Source: Salinisphaera sp002433465 (GTDB lineage Bacteria; Pseudomonadota; Gammaproteobacteria; Nevskiales; Salinisphaeraceae). Taken from it: 64,000 bases of DNA. The position numbers and the translations under genes were made by a program. The notes beneath the pieces are model-generated. The model made no database searches. It was not told where the DNA came from and worked only from the letters and a program-made list of their open reading frames with translations. Below, in pieces: positions 18,251-27,045 of the stretch (within the stretch, counting starts at the first letter, position 1; each line of letters starts with the position of its first letter). Where the stretch lies: assembly GCF_040361435.1 (NCBI RefSeq), contig NZ_APNL01000015.1, positions 1 through 64,000 on the forward strand. Direction: 5' to 3'.

Positions 18251-18595
18251 CGGCTGTGCTGAAACGCCGTATTCCGATAGATATAACGGCGCCGGGCCTG
18301 AGCGAACCGAACATTTGCTCATTCGCGCCGCTGTGGTTAAGTGCACACAGCCGGTTCGATCAAGCCAGTGGACGTAATGTGGCACGTGCGATGTTCTGCG
18401 AAAGCGGCCTGGTAAGGCGGACCGGGCTTATTGCGGCGGACGGGGGTGTGGATATCGCGCGACGGTTGCGTTTCGTCCGCACCGGCTGTGGATTCGATGG
18501 GCGCGCTGCAGCACGGCGTCAAGCAACATATGCGGGACGGTGAGCGCGGCCAGGCCGATGAAATCTAGTTAGGGTCAGGTCTTGCATCGTGCGCC
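17870..18595. repeat. 19-bp direct repeat flanking recD remnant
   Basis: AGGTCTTGCATTGTGCGTC at 17870-17888 and AGGTCTTGCATCGTGCGCC at 18577-18595 differ at two positions. The right copy encodes the antitoxin C-terminus; the left one closes the recD remnant. Confidence 0.8.
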
Positions 18596-18897
18596 GCCGC
18601 AATGACATTGGCCTCTGTAAGCGCGCTAAGTACAGCATCAGGCCGCCGGTCAAGCACATTGAGCAAAACCCGAGCGGGGCCGTGCGGCTGCCTACCCCCA
18701 CGCTCCCAATCCCGCAATGTCTCGAGACTGATACCGAACGAAGCAGCGAACTCGTGCTGGGTCATGCCAACCTTATCGCGTACGGCCTTAACGTCTGTAG
18801 CCGACATTTCATGAACGACGACCTCGTTCGGCTTATTCGCTTGATGCGCGATCGCCTGTTCGAGGCCGGCCTTGATACTTTCAAACGCGTCACTCAT
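18565..18897 (-). CDS. HTH antitoxin (HigA-2/NadS type)
   Basis: A 110-residue XRE-type DNA-binding protein. The helix-turn-helix reads TQHEFAASFGISLETLRDWERGGRQP, a form typical of HigA-2/NadS antitoxins and autoregulators. It follows the RelE/HigB-like toxin frame; without the toxin frameshift, the toxin stop would lie just before this ATG. The N-terminal segment MSDAFESIKAGLEQAI is the usual helical arm. The gene itself looks intact while its toxin is not, so the module may have lost its addiction function. Its last codons carry one copy of the 19-bp direct repeat. Confidence 0.82.
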   Translation of the reverse strand: MSDAFESIKAGLEQAIAHQANKPNEVVVHEMSATDVKAVRDKVGMTQHEFAASFGISLETLRDWERGGRQPHGPARVLLNVLDRRPDAVLSALTEANVIAAAHDARPDPN

Positions 18898-19231
18898 GTC
18901 TAGACTCCTGCTGCCTTGGTGAGCAGTGCGACAAGCTGAGCAAGTGCGTTGCGTTCAGCTTGAGAGATATTGGTCTTTTCGTTCTTGCCGAAAATCGTGA
19001 GCAGATAAAGGGTATGCGTTCGTCGTGAAAGTAGTAGACGACACGAACGCCACCGCTTTTGCCGGATCCGTCTCGAGCCCATCGAAGCTTTCGTATGCCG
19101 CCGGTGCCTCGCATGAGGTCGCCGGCTTTTGTATGTTCTGCCAGATACGCGATCAGCGCTTGGTAGTCAGCATCGCCGATCAACTTGCGAATCTTGCGCG
19201 CGAACTCCGGCGTCTCGGCTACGGTCTGCAT
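18890..19231 (-). pseudogene. RelE/HigB-like toxin with frameshift
   Basis: The first 75 or so codons (ETPEFARKIRKLIGDADYQ..., GGIRKLRWARDGSGKSGGVRVVYYFHDE) are a typical RelE/HigB-2 toxin. After HDER the family continues with a strand such as LYLLTIFGKNEKTNIS. That sequence is present, but in the neighbouring frame (about 18900-19015), ending in KAAGV just before the antitoxin start. One missing base near 19015 explains this. As read, the protein has a foreign C-terminus lacking the conserved core strand and is probably inactive. A sequencing error would restore it. The ATG lies 21 bases after the recD stop. Confidence 0.8.
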
Positions 19232-19252
19232 ACGAGGTGGTACGCCAATGGA

Positions 19253-21169
19253 TTACTTTTCGCCAGGTTGGGCGATGCGCTCTGCTAACCCAGATACTCT
19301 CAAGACGCGACGGGTAACGGTTTGCTCAAGCGCGTTTCGCTGCGAGTAAATCGACAACTGCTCCCGTCCCCTCGTCAACCCCGTATAAAACAACTCCCGC
19401 GTCAAAACCGGCACGTCGTAATCCGGCAACACGAGCGTCACGGAATCAAACTCCGAACCCTGGCTCTTGTGGATCGTCATCGCATACACGGAATCGTGTG
19501 CGGGCAGCGCGCTTGGCAAAAACCCACGCAGGCCGTTATCCCCCTCGAACCAGACTCTAAGTTGCCCATCTTGGTTTTGAAGCGTAATTCCCACATCGCC
19601 GTTATAGAGCCCGGTCTTGTAGTCGTTTCGTCTAACCATGACGGGGCGGCCGTGGTACCAGGGCTCGATTGGATTGAAGTCGAAGCGGCGGGCCAGGCGT
19701 TCGGTGATGCCGGCGTTGAGGGTTTCGCTCCCGGCGGGGCCCTGGCGGACCGCGGTTAGAACGGATTGTTTGCCGAGTTGCGCCAGGGCGAGTGTTGGGT
19801 CGGTGGCCTCGCAAAGCGTGGCGTAATCGTCGGCCAGATCGTTCATGAGTTGGCTGATGGCGCGGGCATCTGACCGGTCGTGATAGGCGAGGTCGTCGTG
19901 GCCTGCGTTGAGCAGCGCTTGTGTAGCCTCGACGTCGCCGGCGTTCACGGCGGCGGCGAGTTGGCCAATGGTGCTATCGGCGTTGAAGCGGCGGCTGGTT
20001 TGTAGCGTGACGACGTGGTCGGCGAGTGCGTGGTTCGCGGCTTGCATGGGCTGGGCGAGCAGGTGGCCGGCGGCGGTTTGCTGGTCTTGAGTGAAGCGGT
20101 TCACCCCGGCGTTGGCACAGATTTCCGCGAGTACGGAGCCGGATTCGACGGAGGCGAGCTGGTAGCGGTCGCCGAGCAGAATCAGGCGGGCGTCGTCGCG
20201 TATCGCGTCCGCGAGCTTGGCCATCATCGGTAGATCAACCATCGAGGCTTCGTCGACGATGACCACCTCATACGGCAACGGGTTGTCGGCATTGAAGCGG
20301 GCGCGGGTGGTGGCGCCGGTCAGGCCGAGCAGGCGGTGCAGCGTACGGGCGGTTTGCGGTACGTGTTCTTCCACGCGCTGTTTGTGGAAGGTTGCGTCTG
20401 CGCCCATGTCGTCGAGGCCGTTGCGTACGGATTCGAGCATGCGCGCGGCAGCCTTGCCGGTGGGCGCGGCCAGGGCGATCAGCGGCGGTGTCTGTTCCTC
20501 GCGAAGCGCGGCTTCGATGAGTACGCGCAACAGGCGCACGATGGTGTAGGTCTTGCCCGTGCCGGGGCCGCCGGAGATCACGGTGAAGTGGTGGCGCAGG
20601 GCGGCGAAGGCGGCCACGGCCTGCCAGTTGGTAGCGTTCGGATTGGCGGCGTCGGCTGCGAACAGGCCGTTGCCGGGTTTGAGCGTGTCGACGTTCACGG
20701 GGTTCGGCTCGGCGGCCATGAGCGCGATCAGACGTTCGGCCAGCCTGGTTTCGTAGGCGTGATAGCGCTGGAGATAGAGGCGGCCGTTTTCCAGTACGAG
20801 CGGGCGGGTAGGCGTGTCTTCGCCCGTTTCCCCGTCGATTACGGTCACCAGATCGCTGGCGGTGAGCGCCTCTGGCAGGCCGGCTTGATTGGCGGCGCTC
20901 ATCAACGCCGTCGGGATCTGATCCAGCGCGAGGCAGGTATGGCCTTGGGCAACGGCCCAACTCGCCAGCGCGAACGCCCGGGCTACGGGCCGGTCGGCGC
21001 CGTGGCGGCGGGCCCAGTCGGCCAGGGCCAGGTCGAGATCCGAAAGGTTTGCTTCTTCGGCGGCTTCGGGCCTTGCGGACTCTGGCGCGTCGGCTGGCTT
21101 TGCCGGCTTGGCCGGTTCAGCTGGGGCCGGCTCGTCAGCGAACAGGTCGCCTGTACGGGAATCGTTCAT
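19253..21169 (-). CDS. recD: RecBCD subunit RecD (5'-3' helicase)
   Basis: A 638-residue SF1B helicase subunit of exonuclease V, which unwinds double-strand ends with RecB and RecC. Walker A GGPGTGKT is at about 200-207, Walker B at VIVDEASMVDLPMM, and helicase motifs QTSRRF, AMTIHKSQGSEFD and YTGLTRGRE follow. The first 45 residues are a Pro/Ala/Glu-rich acidic tail not typical of E. coli RecD (608). The ATG at 21169 has GAGG 6 bases upstream; an ATG at 21193 lacks a site. It ends the recC-EEP-recB-recD series, but about 900 bases of repeats separate it from recB. Toxin, antitoxin, recD remnant and retron follow on the same strand. Confidence 0.96.
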   Translation of the reverse strand: MNDSRTGDLFADEPAPAEPAKPAKPADAPESARPEAAEEANLSDLDLALADWARRHGADRPVARAFALASWAVAQGHTCLALDQIPTALMSAANQAGLPEALTASDLVTVIDGETGEDTPTRPLVLENGRLYLQRYHAYETRLAERLIALMAAEPNPVNVDTLKPGNGLFAADAANPNATNWQAVAAFAALRHHFTVISGGPGTGKTYTIVRLLRVLIEAALREEQTPPLIALAAPTGKAAARMLESVRNGLDDMGADATFHKQRVEEHVPQTARTLHRLLGLTGATTRARFNADNPLPYEVVIVDEASMVDLPMMAKLADAIRDDARLILLGDRYQLASVESGSVLAEICANAGVNRFTQDQQTAAGHLLAQPMQAANHALADHVVTLQTSRRFNADSTIGQLAAAVNAGDVEATQALLNAGHDDLAYHDRSDARAISQLMNDLADDYATLCEATDPTLALAQLGKQSVLTAVRQGPAGSETLNAGITERLARRFDFNPIEPWYHGRPVMVRRNDYKTGLYNGDVGITLQNQDGQLRVWFEGDNGLRGFLPSALPAHDSVYAMTIHKSQGSEFDSVTLVLPDYDVPVLTRELFYTGLTRGREQLSIYSQRNALEQTVTRRVLRVSGLAERIAQPGEK

Positions 21170-21341
21170 CGGCGGCCTCGATCGCTTTTGCATGGATGCG
21201 TCGTGGGTAAGGCGGGTCGCCCGAATGGGGTAATTCGAGGGCGCGCTTCGAGCTGCAAAGCGATTGCGATGCGGACGTGCGGCGTTGCGGGATCAACTGT
21301 GCGGGTAAATTTGTACTCTGGGTTTCGCACTGCTGTGCGAG

Positions 21342-21600
21342 GTACTTCTCTTTGCTTGTCCAAAGAGAAGTACCCAAGAGAAAGGACACCCTGTCTTGCG
21401 CCGATGCTACGCATCGGTTCCCTCCCATCACGAATCGCGAGCGGGACGGCCGGAAACTCGCTGACGCTCAGACACCCGGCCGTCTTTTTCCGCTCGCGCT
21501 CCGCGCTGCTCGGCGCTGCGCCCAAGGGGCCCGAATACAGACAAGCTCGCGGGCGCTCGCTCAAGGTCACGGCTTTTGTAGGTCCGATTAGCCAAGGGCG
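21342..21600 (+). repeat. Palindrome-headed dispersed repeat, copy 1
   Basis: It begins with a perfect 13-bp inverted repeat (GTACTTCTCTTTG, loop CTTGTC, 21342-21373) and continues with AAGAGAAAGGACACCC and GC-rich hairpins. The right limit is approximate. It is homologous to copy 2 in reverse orientation. Confidence 0.75.
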
Positions 21601-21689
21601 TAATCCGACAAGAACGTAACCAACTGCCCCGATTCCGGCGTGTAGTCGTAGCGACTCGACGCTATGGGCTAGGCGCCTGTATTGGGTCA

Positions 21690-21895
21690 CGTATGGAGCG
21701 AACGAGAAGCACAGGGCCGAAGGGCGCTCGGCGCACTGCGCCGATGTGGCCAGCCTGTTTGAGGATCGCCAAAGCGATCCGAGTTCTGGCCACACCCTTC
21801 GGCCCGCGCATCGCAGTGGTTCGGCGCGCAGCGCGGACGCGTAACCCGGGTGTCTTTTCCTTTGCCTACTTTCGTTTGGACAAGCAAACGAAAGT
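21690..21895 (-). repeat. Palindrome-headed dispersed repeat, copy 2
   Basis: The inverted partner of copy 1. The head palindrome ACTTTCGTTTG-GACAAG-CAAACGAAAGT occupies 21868-21895, and on the minus strand it is followed by GGAAAAGACACCCGGG, matching copy 1. The palindrome arms differ from copy 1 but still pair, so base pairing has been kept. Confidence 0.75.
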
Positions 21896-22073
21896 CGGTC
21901 GCGCTGCAGCGCGAAACCAAAGGTCCGATTAACTCGTGAGAACCGACAGGCGGTCGATTTACGTGTAGACGAGGCGCGGCTCTCTCCGGTTTGAGCGAGG
22001 AGCGCGTCGTCGGCATGTCGGCTTACGGCCTTTGGTCTAAGCCGACCTACGTGGGCTGCGTACGGTTGCGATC

Positions 22074-25000
22074 TCATGCCGGCAGACCTTCACCCGTCAA
22101 TTCGGCGTCGAACAGCGCATCCAGCGATTCGATCAGCTCGACCGGCGGCGTGTCGGTAAACACGCCGGCGTCGGTATCACCATCCATGGCCCGCACGAAA
22201 AGATACTGCACCCCGCCCAGATGTCGGGCCGGGTCGTAGGTGTCGCCAAGCGCCTGGCGTAGATGGCGGTGCAGGGCGACGGTGTAGATCAGGTATTGCA
22301 GGTCGTAGTGGGCCCGGCCGATGGCGCGTTCGAGGCCGGCGGCGTTGTAGGCGGCCGGCGTGTCGCCGAGGCGGTTGGTCTTGTAGTCGAGCACGTAATA
22401 GGCGCCGTCGTTTTCGACCACCAGATCGATGAAGCCCTGCATCAGCCCGTAGAGCGTTTGCTGCGGGGCGCCGCCGAGCGCGGCGGGCAGGTAGCCGGCC
22501 TCGCGCAGCAGCTCGACCAGCGCGCCGAGGCGGTTGCCGCGCAGGCGCAGCATGAACTCCATTTCGGCGAGCGTCTGGCGCGGGTTCAGTTCGGCCAACG
22601 GGCCGAGCTCCGGCAGCGGGGTATGCACGGTACGCGCGATGAGCGCGGCGGTGTCGTCGATACGCGGGTCGCGTTCTTCCTCGCCGATGAGGCCGTATTG
22701 GCGCAGCGTCTTGAGCAGAAAGTCGCGCTGGTCCTCGTCGAGAGGCGCGCCGGGCGCGGGCCAGTTGCTGCGCTGCGTATTGCCTACCCATTCTTCGAGC
22801 ACGTCGTGCACCGCCGAGCCGAAGCGCACGCCGGACAGCCGTTCGTCCAGTTTGGGCAGGGTGCCTTCGGGGTCTGCTTCGAGCGCCTCGACCGCGGCGC
22901 TGGCCAGTTCGTCCTCGGCGCCGGCTTCGGGCAGTTCGGCGGGGCGGTTGTCTGCCGGGGCATGGGCCAGCCGAGAGAAGCTGTAGGTAGACCAGCGCAG
23001 GCGCGGCGTGGGCAGGTCGCTGCGGGCGTCGGCGAGCGTATCGGCAGCCGCCGGGGCCCCGCGTTCGACGTCCGGGGCGGCGCGTTCCGCGTCCACCGTT
23101 TCAAGCGTTATGGGCAGGTCGGCGGCGAGCTGTTCCAGGGCGGCATCGGCGCTTTGTTCGCCGCGGGCGAGCAGGCTGGCCAGGGCGCTGCCGCGGGTCG
23201 TGGGCGCATCACGCCAGCCCACCACCAGGGCCTGTTCCGCACGGGTCAGGGCGACGTAGAGCAGGCGCAACGCTTCCGAACGGGCTTCCAGCACGGCCTG
23301 TTCGCGGTGGGCGTCGTCGTCGCCCACGAGGTCGATCAGCGCATGGCCGTTGTCGTCGTGAAAGATCAGCGGCGGCTTGTCCGGCGCGCCGGCCGTGCCC
23401 AGCCACAGCGCGAACGGCATGAACACGATCGGGTACTGCAGCCCCTTGGCCGCGTGCACGGTGGTAATGCGTACCAGATCGGCGTCGGATTCCAGCCGTA
23501 GCTGGCTGTCGTCGTCCACCGCGCTCGCCGTGCCCTCGACAGCGGCTGCGATGCGTTCGTCCAGCCAACGCACGACGCTGGCCATGCCGAAGCATTCGGC
23601 CTCGGCGTTGGCGAGCAGTTCGCCCAGCTGCAGGTAATTGCTCATGCGCCGTTCGCCGTCGGTGAGCGCCAGCAGGGCCGGCGCACAGTCCACGAACAGC
23701 CGCTCCAGCGCGGTGAGCACACCGCGGCTGGCCCAGGCTTCGTGCAGCACATGAAAGCGTTCGATGGCCTGTTGCATGGCGTGGTCGTCGTCGGCCAGCG
23801 CGATGAGATCGGCCAGGCGCTTGCCGATGAGCGCAGTGGGCTGGGCGGCGCGTACGGCCATGGCATCGTCCGGCGCGGCCATGGCCCGCAGCACCAGACG
23901 CAGGTCGTCGGCTTCTTCGCTGGCGAATACCGAATCGCGGTGCTGGCAGACGGCCATGATGCCCTTGGCGGCGAGCGCGGCCTGGATGGACGTAGCCTCG
24001 CCATGGTTGTTGACGAGCACGGCGATATCGCGCGGCGCGATGGCTTGTTCCTTTCCGGTGGCGTATTGCCAGCGCGTGCTGCCGTCGAGCAGGCCAGCGA
24101 CGGCGGTCACGGTGTGGTCGATGAGCAGCGGCCGGTCTTCGCCTTTGGTGCCTTTGCCGCCGCTCAGCTGCCAGACGGTGAGCGCCGAGAGTTCCTGGCC
24201 GTTGCCGTCGACGATGCGTTTGTCGTTCGCCGCGCGCCCGGCGTCGACGTGCGGAAAATCGATGTCTTCCACCAGAAACGGCGCATCTTCCGGCACGCAA
24301 TACAGGGCTTCGATGGCATCGAGGACCTGCTGGGTAGAGCGGAAGTTTGTCGTGAGCGTATAGCGGGCCTCGTCGGCGGCGCGGGCCGCGGCGAGGTAGG
24401 CATAGATATCGCCGCCGCGAAAGCCGTAGATGGCCTGCTTGGGGTCGCCGATGAGCAGCAGCGCGCCGCGTTCGCGCGGTGTGTGGAGATAGATACGCGA
24501 CAAGCTGGCGTACTGGAGCGGGTCGGTATCCTGGAATTCGTCCACCAGCGCATAGGGCCAGCGTGCATGCAGGGCGTCGGCGAGCGTGGCGCCGGTGCCG
24601 GGCGTGTGCAGCGCCGCGTGCAGGGCCGCGATGAGGTCGTCGAAGCTGTACTGGCGGCGTTCGATCTTGCGTTGCGCCGCGCGGTCCCGCACGGCACGGG
24701 CGGCGGCTTCGATGGCCACCAGCCGGGCCAGCGGCTGCAGCTCGGCCAGAACGGGCAGCACGGCGAGTTCGGCCAGCGGTTCGGCAAACGCCTGATGTTT
24801 GGCGGCCTTCTTGAACTGCGGCGCGGGCGTAGCCAGTGCTCGCAGCCATTCCGGCAGCGCCGGCACCGAGCCCGCGGCAATGGCGTCTTGAATACGCTGA
24901 TCCAGCGCCGCGAGTTCGGCGTCGATATCGTCGATAGTCGCCAGGCTTTTATAAAGCGTGCCGCTTTTGAGCAGGGCGTCGGCTTCGAGCGCCTCGGTGA

Positions 25001-25703
25001 GCGTTTTCGATAGCGTCTCGGCGCTGCCGGGCCACAGGCGGGCGAGTTCGGCGCCGAGTGTGGCCAGGCGGTCGTGGTCGATACCGGCCAGGCGCACGTG
25101 CGGGCGGGCGAGCAGCGGGGCCAGCGCAGCGTAGAGTGCGTCCGGCGAGGGCCACAGGGCGAGCGTGTCGCCGGCGTTGGCATGGCTGCCGAAGACGTGT
25201 TCGCGCCAGTAGTCGGCGGCCGCTTCGCGGTAGATCGACGGGTCGTCGATGGGCTCGCCGCGATCGAAGGCCAGGGCGGATTCGAAGGCGTTTTCGCTGG
25301 CCGCGCGCTGGGCAAAGCCGTGGATGGTGACGATGGTGGCCTCGTCCACGCGCGCGGCGGCGTCCGCCAGCCGCCGGGCAAGCGCGGCAGGCGCTTCGTC
25401 GCTGTGGTCGAGAATGCGGCGGGTGAAGTCGTGTTCGGCGTTGCCGGCAACGGCATGTTCCGGCGCGTGGGCGATACGGGCGGCATCGGCCAGGCGGGCA
25501 CGGATGCGTTCGCGCAGCTCCTGGGTCGCCGCACGGGTGAAGGTCATCACCAGGATCTCGCGCACGCTGGCGCGTTCCTCCACAATCAGGCGCAGATAGA
25601 GCCCGGCCAGGCTGAAGGTCTTGCCGGTGCCGGCGCTGGCTTCGATCAGGCGCAGGCCGTTCAGCGGCAGGGTGGCGGCATCGAAAGGCTGGCGGGTGCT
25701 CAT
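22074..25703 (-). CDS. recB: RecBCD subunit RecB (helicase-nuclease)
   Basis: A 1209-residue 3'-5' SF1A helicase with a C-terminal RecB nuclease. Walker A ASAGTGKT is at 22-29, LVDEFQDTDPLQ is motif II, and TTNFRST and TVHAAKGLQYPIVF are later motifs. The nuclease signature LDYKTN is at about 1105-1110, with an upstream acidic residue in MQGFIDLVVE. E. coli RecB has 1180 residues, so it is full length. The start at 25703 precedes the helicase core by the expected distance, though the ribosome binding site is weak. In most operons recD follows directly; here it is displaced by repeats. Confidence 0.97.
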   Translation of the reverse strand: MSTRQPFDAATLPLNGLRLIEASAGTGKTFSLAGLYLRLIVEERASVREILVMTFTRAATQELRERIRARLADAARIAHAPEHAVAGNAEHDFTRRILDHSDEAPAALARRLADAAARVDEATIVTIHGFAQRAASENAFESALAFDRGEPIDDPSIYREAAADYWREHVFGSHANAGDTLALWPSPDALYAALAPLLARPHVRLAGIDHDRLATLGAELARLWPGSAETLSKTLTEALEADALLKSGTLYKSLATIDDIDAELAALDQRIQDAIAAGSVPALPEWLRALATPAPQFKKAAKHQAFAEPLAELAVLPVLAELQPLARLVAIEAAARAVRDRAAQRKIERRQYSFDDLIAALHAALHTPGTGATLADALHARWPYALVDEFQDTDPLQYASLSRIYLHTPRERGALLLIGDPKQAIYGFRGGDIYAYLAAARAADEARYTLTTNFRSTQQVLDAIEALYCVPEDAPFLVEDIDFPHVDAGRAANDKRIVDGNGQELSALTVWQLSGGKGTKGEDRPLLIDHTVTAVAGLLDGSTRWQYATGKEQAIAPRDIAVLVNNHGEATSIQAALAAKGIMAVCQHRDSVFASEEADDLRLVLRAMAAPDDAMAVRAAQPTALIGKRLADLIALADDDHAMQQAIERFHVLHEAWASRGVLTALERLFVDCAPALLALTDGERRMSNYLQLGELLANAEAECFGMASVVRWLDERIAAAVEGTASAVDDDSQLRLESDADLVRITTVHAAKGLQYPIVFMPFALWLGTAGAPDKPPLIFHDDNGHALIDLVGDDDAHREQAVLEARSEALRLLYVALTRAEQALVVGWRDAPTTRGSALASLLARGEQSADAALEQLAADLPITLETVDAERAAPDVERGAPAAADTLADARSDLPTPRLRWSTYSFSRLAHAPADNRPAELPEAGAEDELASAAVEALEADPEGTLPKLDERLSGVRFGSAVHDVLEEWVGNTQRSNWPAPGAPLDEDQRDFLLKTLRQYGLIGEEERDPRIDDTAALIARTVHTPLPELGPLAELNPRQTLAEMEFMLRLRGNRLGALVELLREAGYLPAALGGAPQQTLYGLMQGFIDLVVENDGAYYVLDYKTNRLGDTPAAYNAAGLERAIGRAHYDLQYLIYTVALHRHLRQALGDTYDPARHLGGVQYLFVRAMDGDTDAGVFTDTPPVELIESLDALFDAELTGEGLPA

Positions 25704-25833
25704 GCGGTTGTATTCATGGCCGGGCAACGACGGGGGCGACACGGGGCGCACGGCAACCCAAAGCATTGCCGTGCGACAGGCGCCGAGCGTATCGCGTTGT
25801 AGGCTAGCGTCTCGGCTACGGGCTGGCGAGTGC

Positions 25834-26892
25834 TTACCCGTCGCTGCTCTGTGCACGCGCGCGTTCGATGGTATCCCGCGCGGCGCGAATCGTGGCGTCG
25901 TTCGGCCGGTCGCGGGTTTCGCTTTCAGCCTGATCGACCCGGCACAGGCGGGCGACGTAGGGAAAGTGGTCCGAGCCGAAATCGTTGCCACGAGTCAGCT
26001 CGACGGCGTCGAAGCCGGCCTCGTAGAACACATGATCGAGCGGCCAGCGCATCCACCAGGATTGGGCGTCGTAGGTCGGCAAAAACCCGTAGCCCTGGCG
26101 CGGATCGACCAGCCGCCCGATTTCGCGCATGTGGGTGACGGCCCGTTCCCAGGGGGTGGCGTTCAGGTCGCCGGCGACCACGCCGGGGCGGTCGCTGTCG
26201 TGCAGCAACAGCCCGGCCTTGAGCAGCACCGCGTCGCGCCCGAGCGCGGACTGCGACGGATGCGGCGGGCGCGGATGAATGCCCAGAAAATCGACGCGTT
26301 CGCCCGTGCGCAGTTCGACTTCGGTGACGATCTGCGGGGTGTCCTGTCCGGCCAGATAGCGGATCTCGCTCGAATGCAGGGGCAGGCGCGAATACAGCGC
26401 GATGCCGAAATACGAGCCGGTGGTCCGGTGGATGGTGTGCGGCATGCTCTGTTCGAGCGGGGCGAGGGCGTCCAGCCACGAGTCGTTGACTTCGAGCACC
26501 ACGAATACGTCGGGCTGGTAGCGGCGAACCTGTTCGATCAGGCGCCCGTCCGGGTCGTTGCGCAGGCGCACGTTGGCAACCATCACCGTCAGCCGCCGGT
26601 CGGGCGTGCAGGCATTGTCGGTCAGCGCACCGTGCAGCGGTGTATAGGGCAACAGCACTGCCGCGTGGTAGATCAGCGTTGCCAGCATGACGGCAATGAG
26701 CGCCATGCTTGCGCGCCGGTAGCAGCGCAGAAAACAGGCCGCGCCTGCGATCAGTACGCCCAGGGCCGCCGCACTTTGCAGGCGCGGAAAGTCGGTGATG
26801 CGAATCCACCAGATATCGCTGGGAATCAGCGACAGCAGGTTGGCCAGCGCCAGGGCAAGCCCGGCGGTGGCGATCATCAGAAACGCCAGCAT
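25834..26892 (-). CDS. Membrane EEP-family hydrolase between recC and recB
   Basis: About 352 residues from the ATG at 26892 (the frame extends to 26988). Three N-terminal hydrophobic helices are followed by an endonuclease/exonuclease/phosphatase domain: VMVANVRL, VVLEVND, FLGIHPRPP, VAGDLNATPW, PLDHVFY and GSDHFPYVA. The layout resembles YafD/UPF0294-like membrane proteins whose catalytic domain faces the periplasm. It occupies the place taken by ptr between recC and recB in E. coli. It could be a passenger of the operon or a phospho-substrate hydrolase; no direct link to recombination is shown. Confidence 0.83.
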   Translation of the reverse strand: MLAFLMIATAGLALALANLLSLIPSDIWWIRITDFPRLQSAAALGVLIAGAACFLRCYRRASMALIAVMLATLIYHAAVLLPYTPLHGALTDNACTPDRRLTVMVANVRLRNDPDGRLIEQVRRYQPDVFVVLEVNDSWLDALAPLEQSMPHTIHRTTGSYFGIALYSRLPLHSSEIRYLAGQDTPQIVTEVELRTGERVDFLGIHPRPPHPSQSALGRDAVLLKAGLLLHDSDRPGVVAGDLNATPWERAVTHMREIGRLVDPRQGYGFLPTYDAQSWWMRWPLDHVFYEAGFDAVELTRGNDFGSDHFPYVARLCRVDQAESETRDRPNDATIRAARDTIERARAQSSDG

Positions 26893-27045
26893 TCGACAAT
26901 ATTTCACGCCCGCGGCCGCTCTCTTGGTTGCGATGGCGCGGCACGGTAACGCGTCGGGCGACCCAGGGGAATGCGCGGCATTACCCAATGGCGCAGGGGG
27001 CGTGGTTTGACTCGTGGCGGCGGGCGATTGTGCGTTGGCAATCGG

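Larger units (their letters stand above)
21170..22073. other. recB-recD spacer with inverted repeat copies
   Basis: Some 900 bases separate recD and recB, unusual for a recBCD operon. Both strands show long open frames, but these translate repeat DNA (YFSL...KREVP.RKDT-type peptides) found as spurious proteins in many proteobacteria. Two copies of the repeat face each other. Whether recD has its own promoter here is unresolved. Confidence 0.6.

Noticed and set aside
21166..22077. Long frames on both strands between recB and recD
   Set aside because: They read through the inverted dispersed repeats and carry repeat-derived peptides only.
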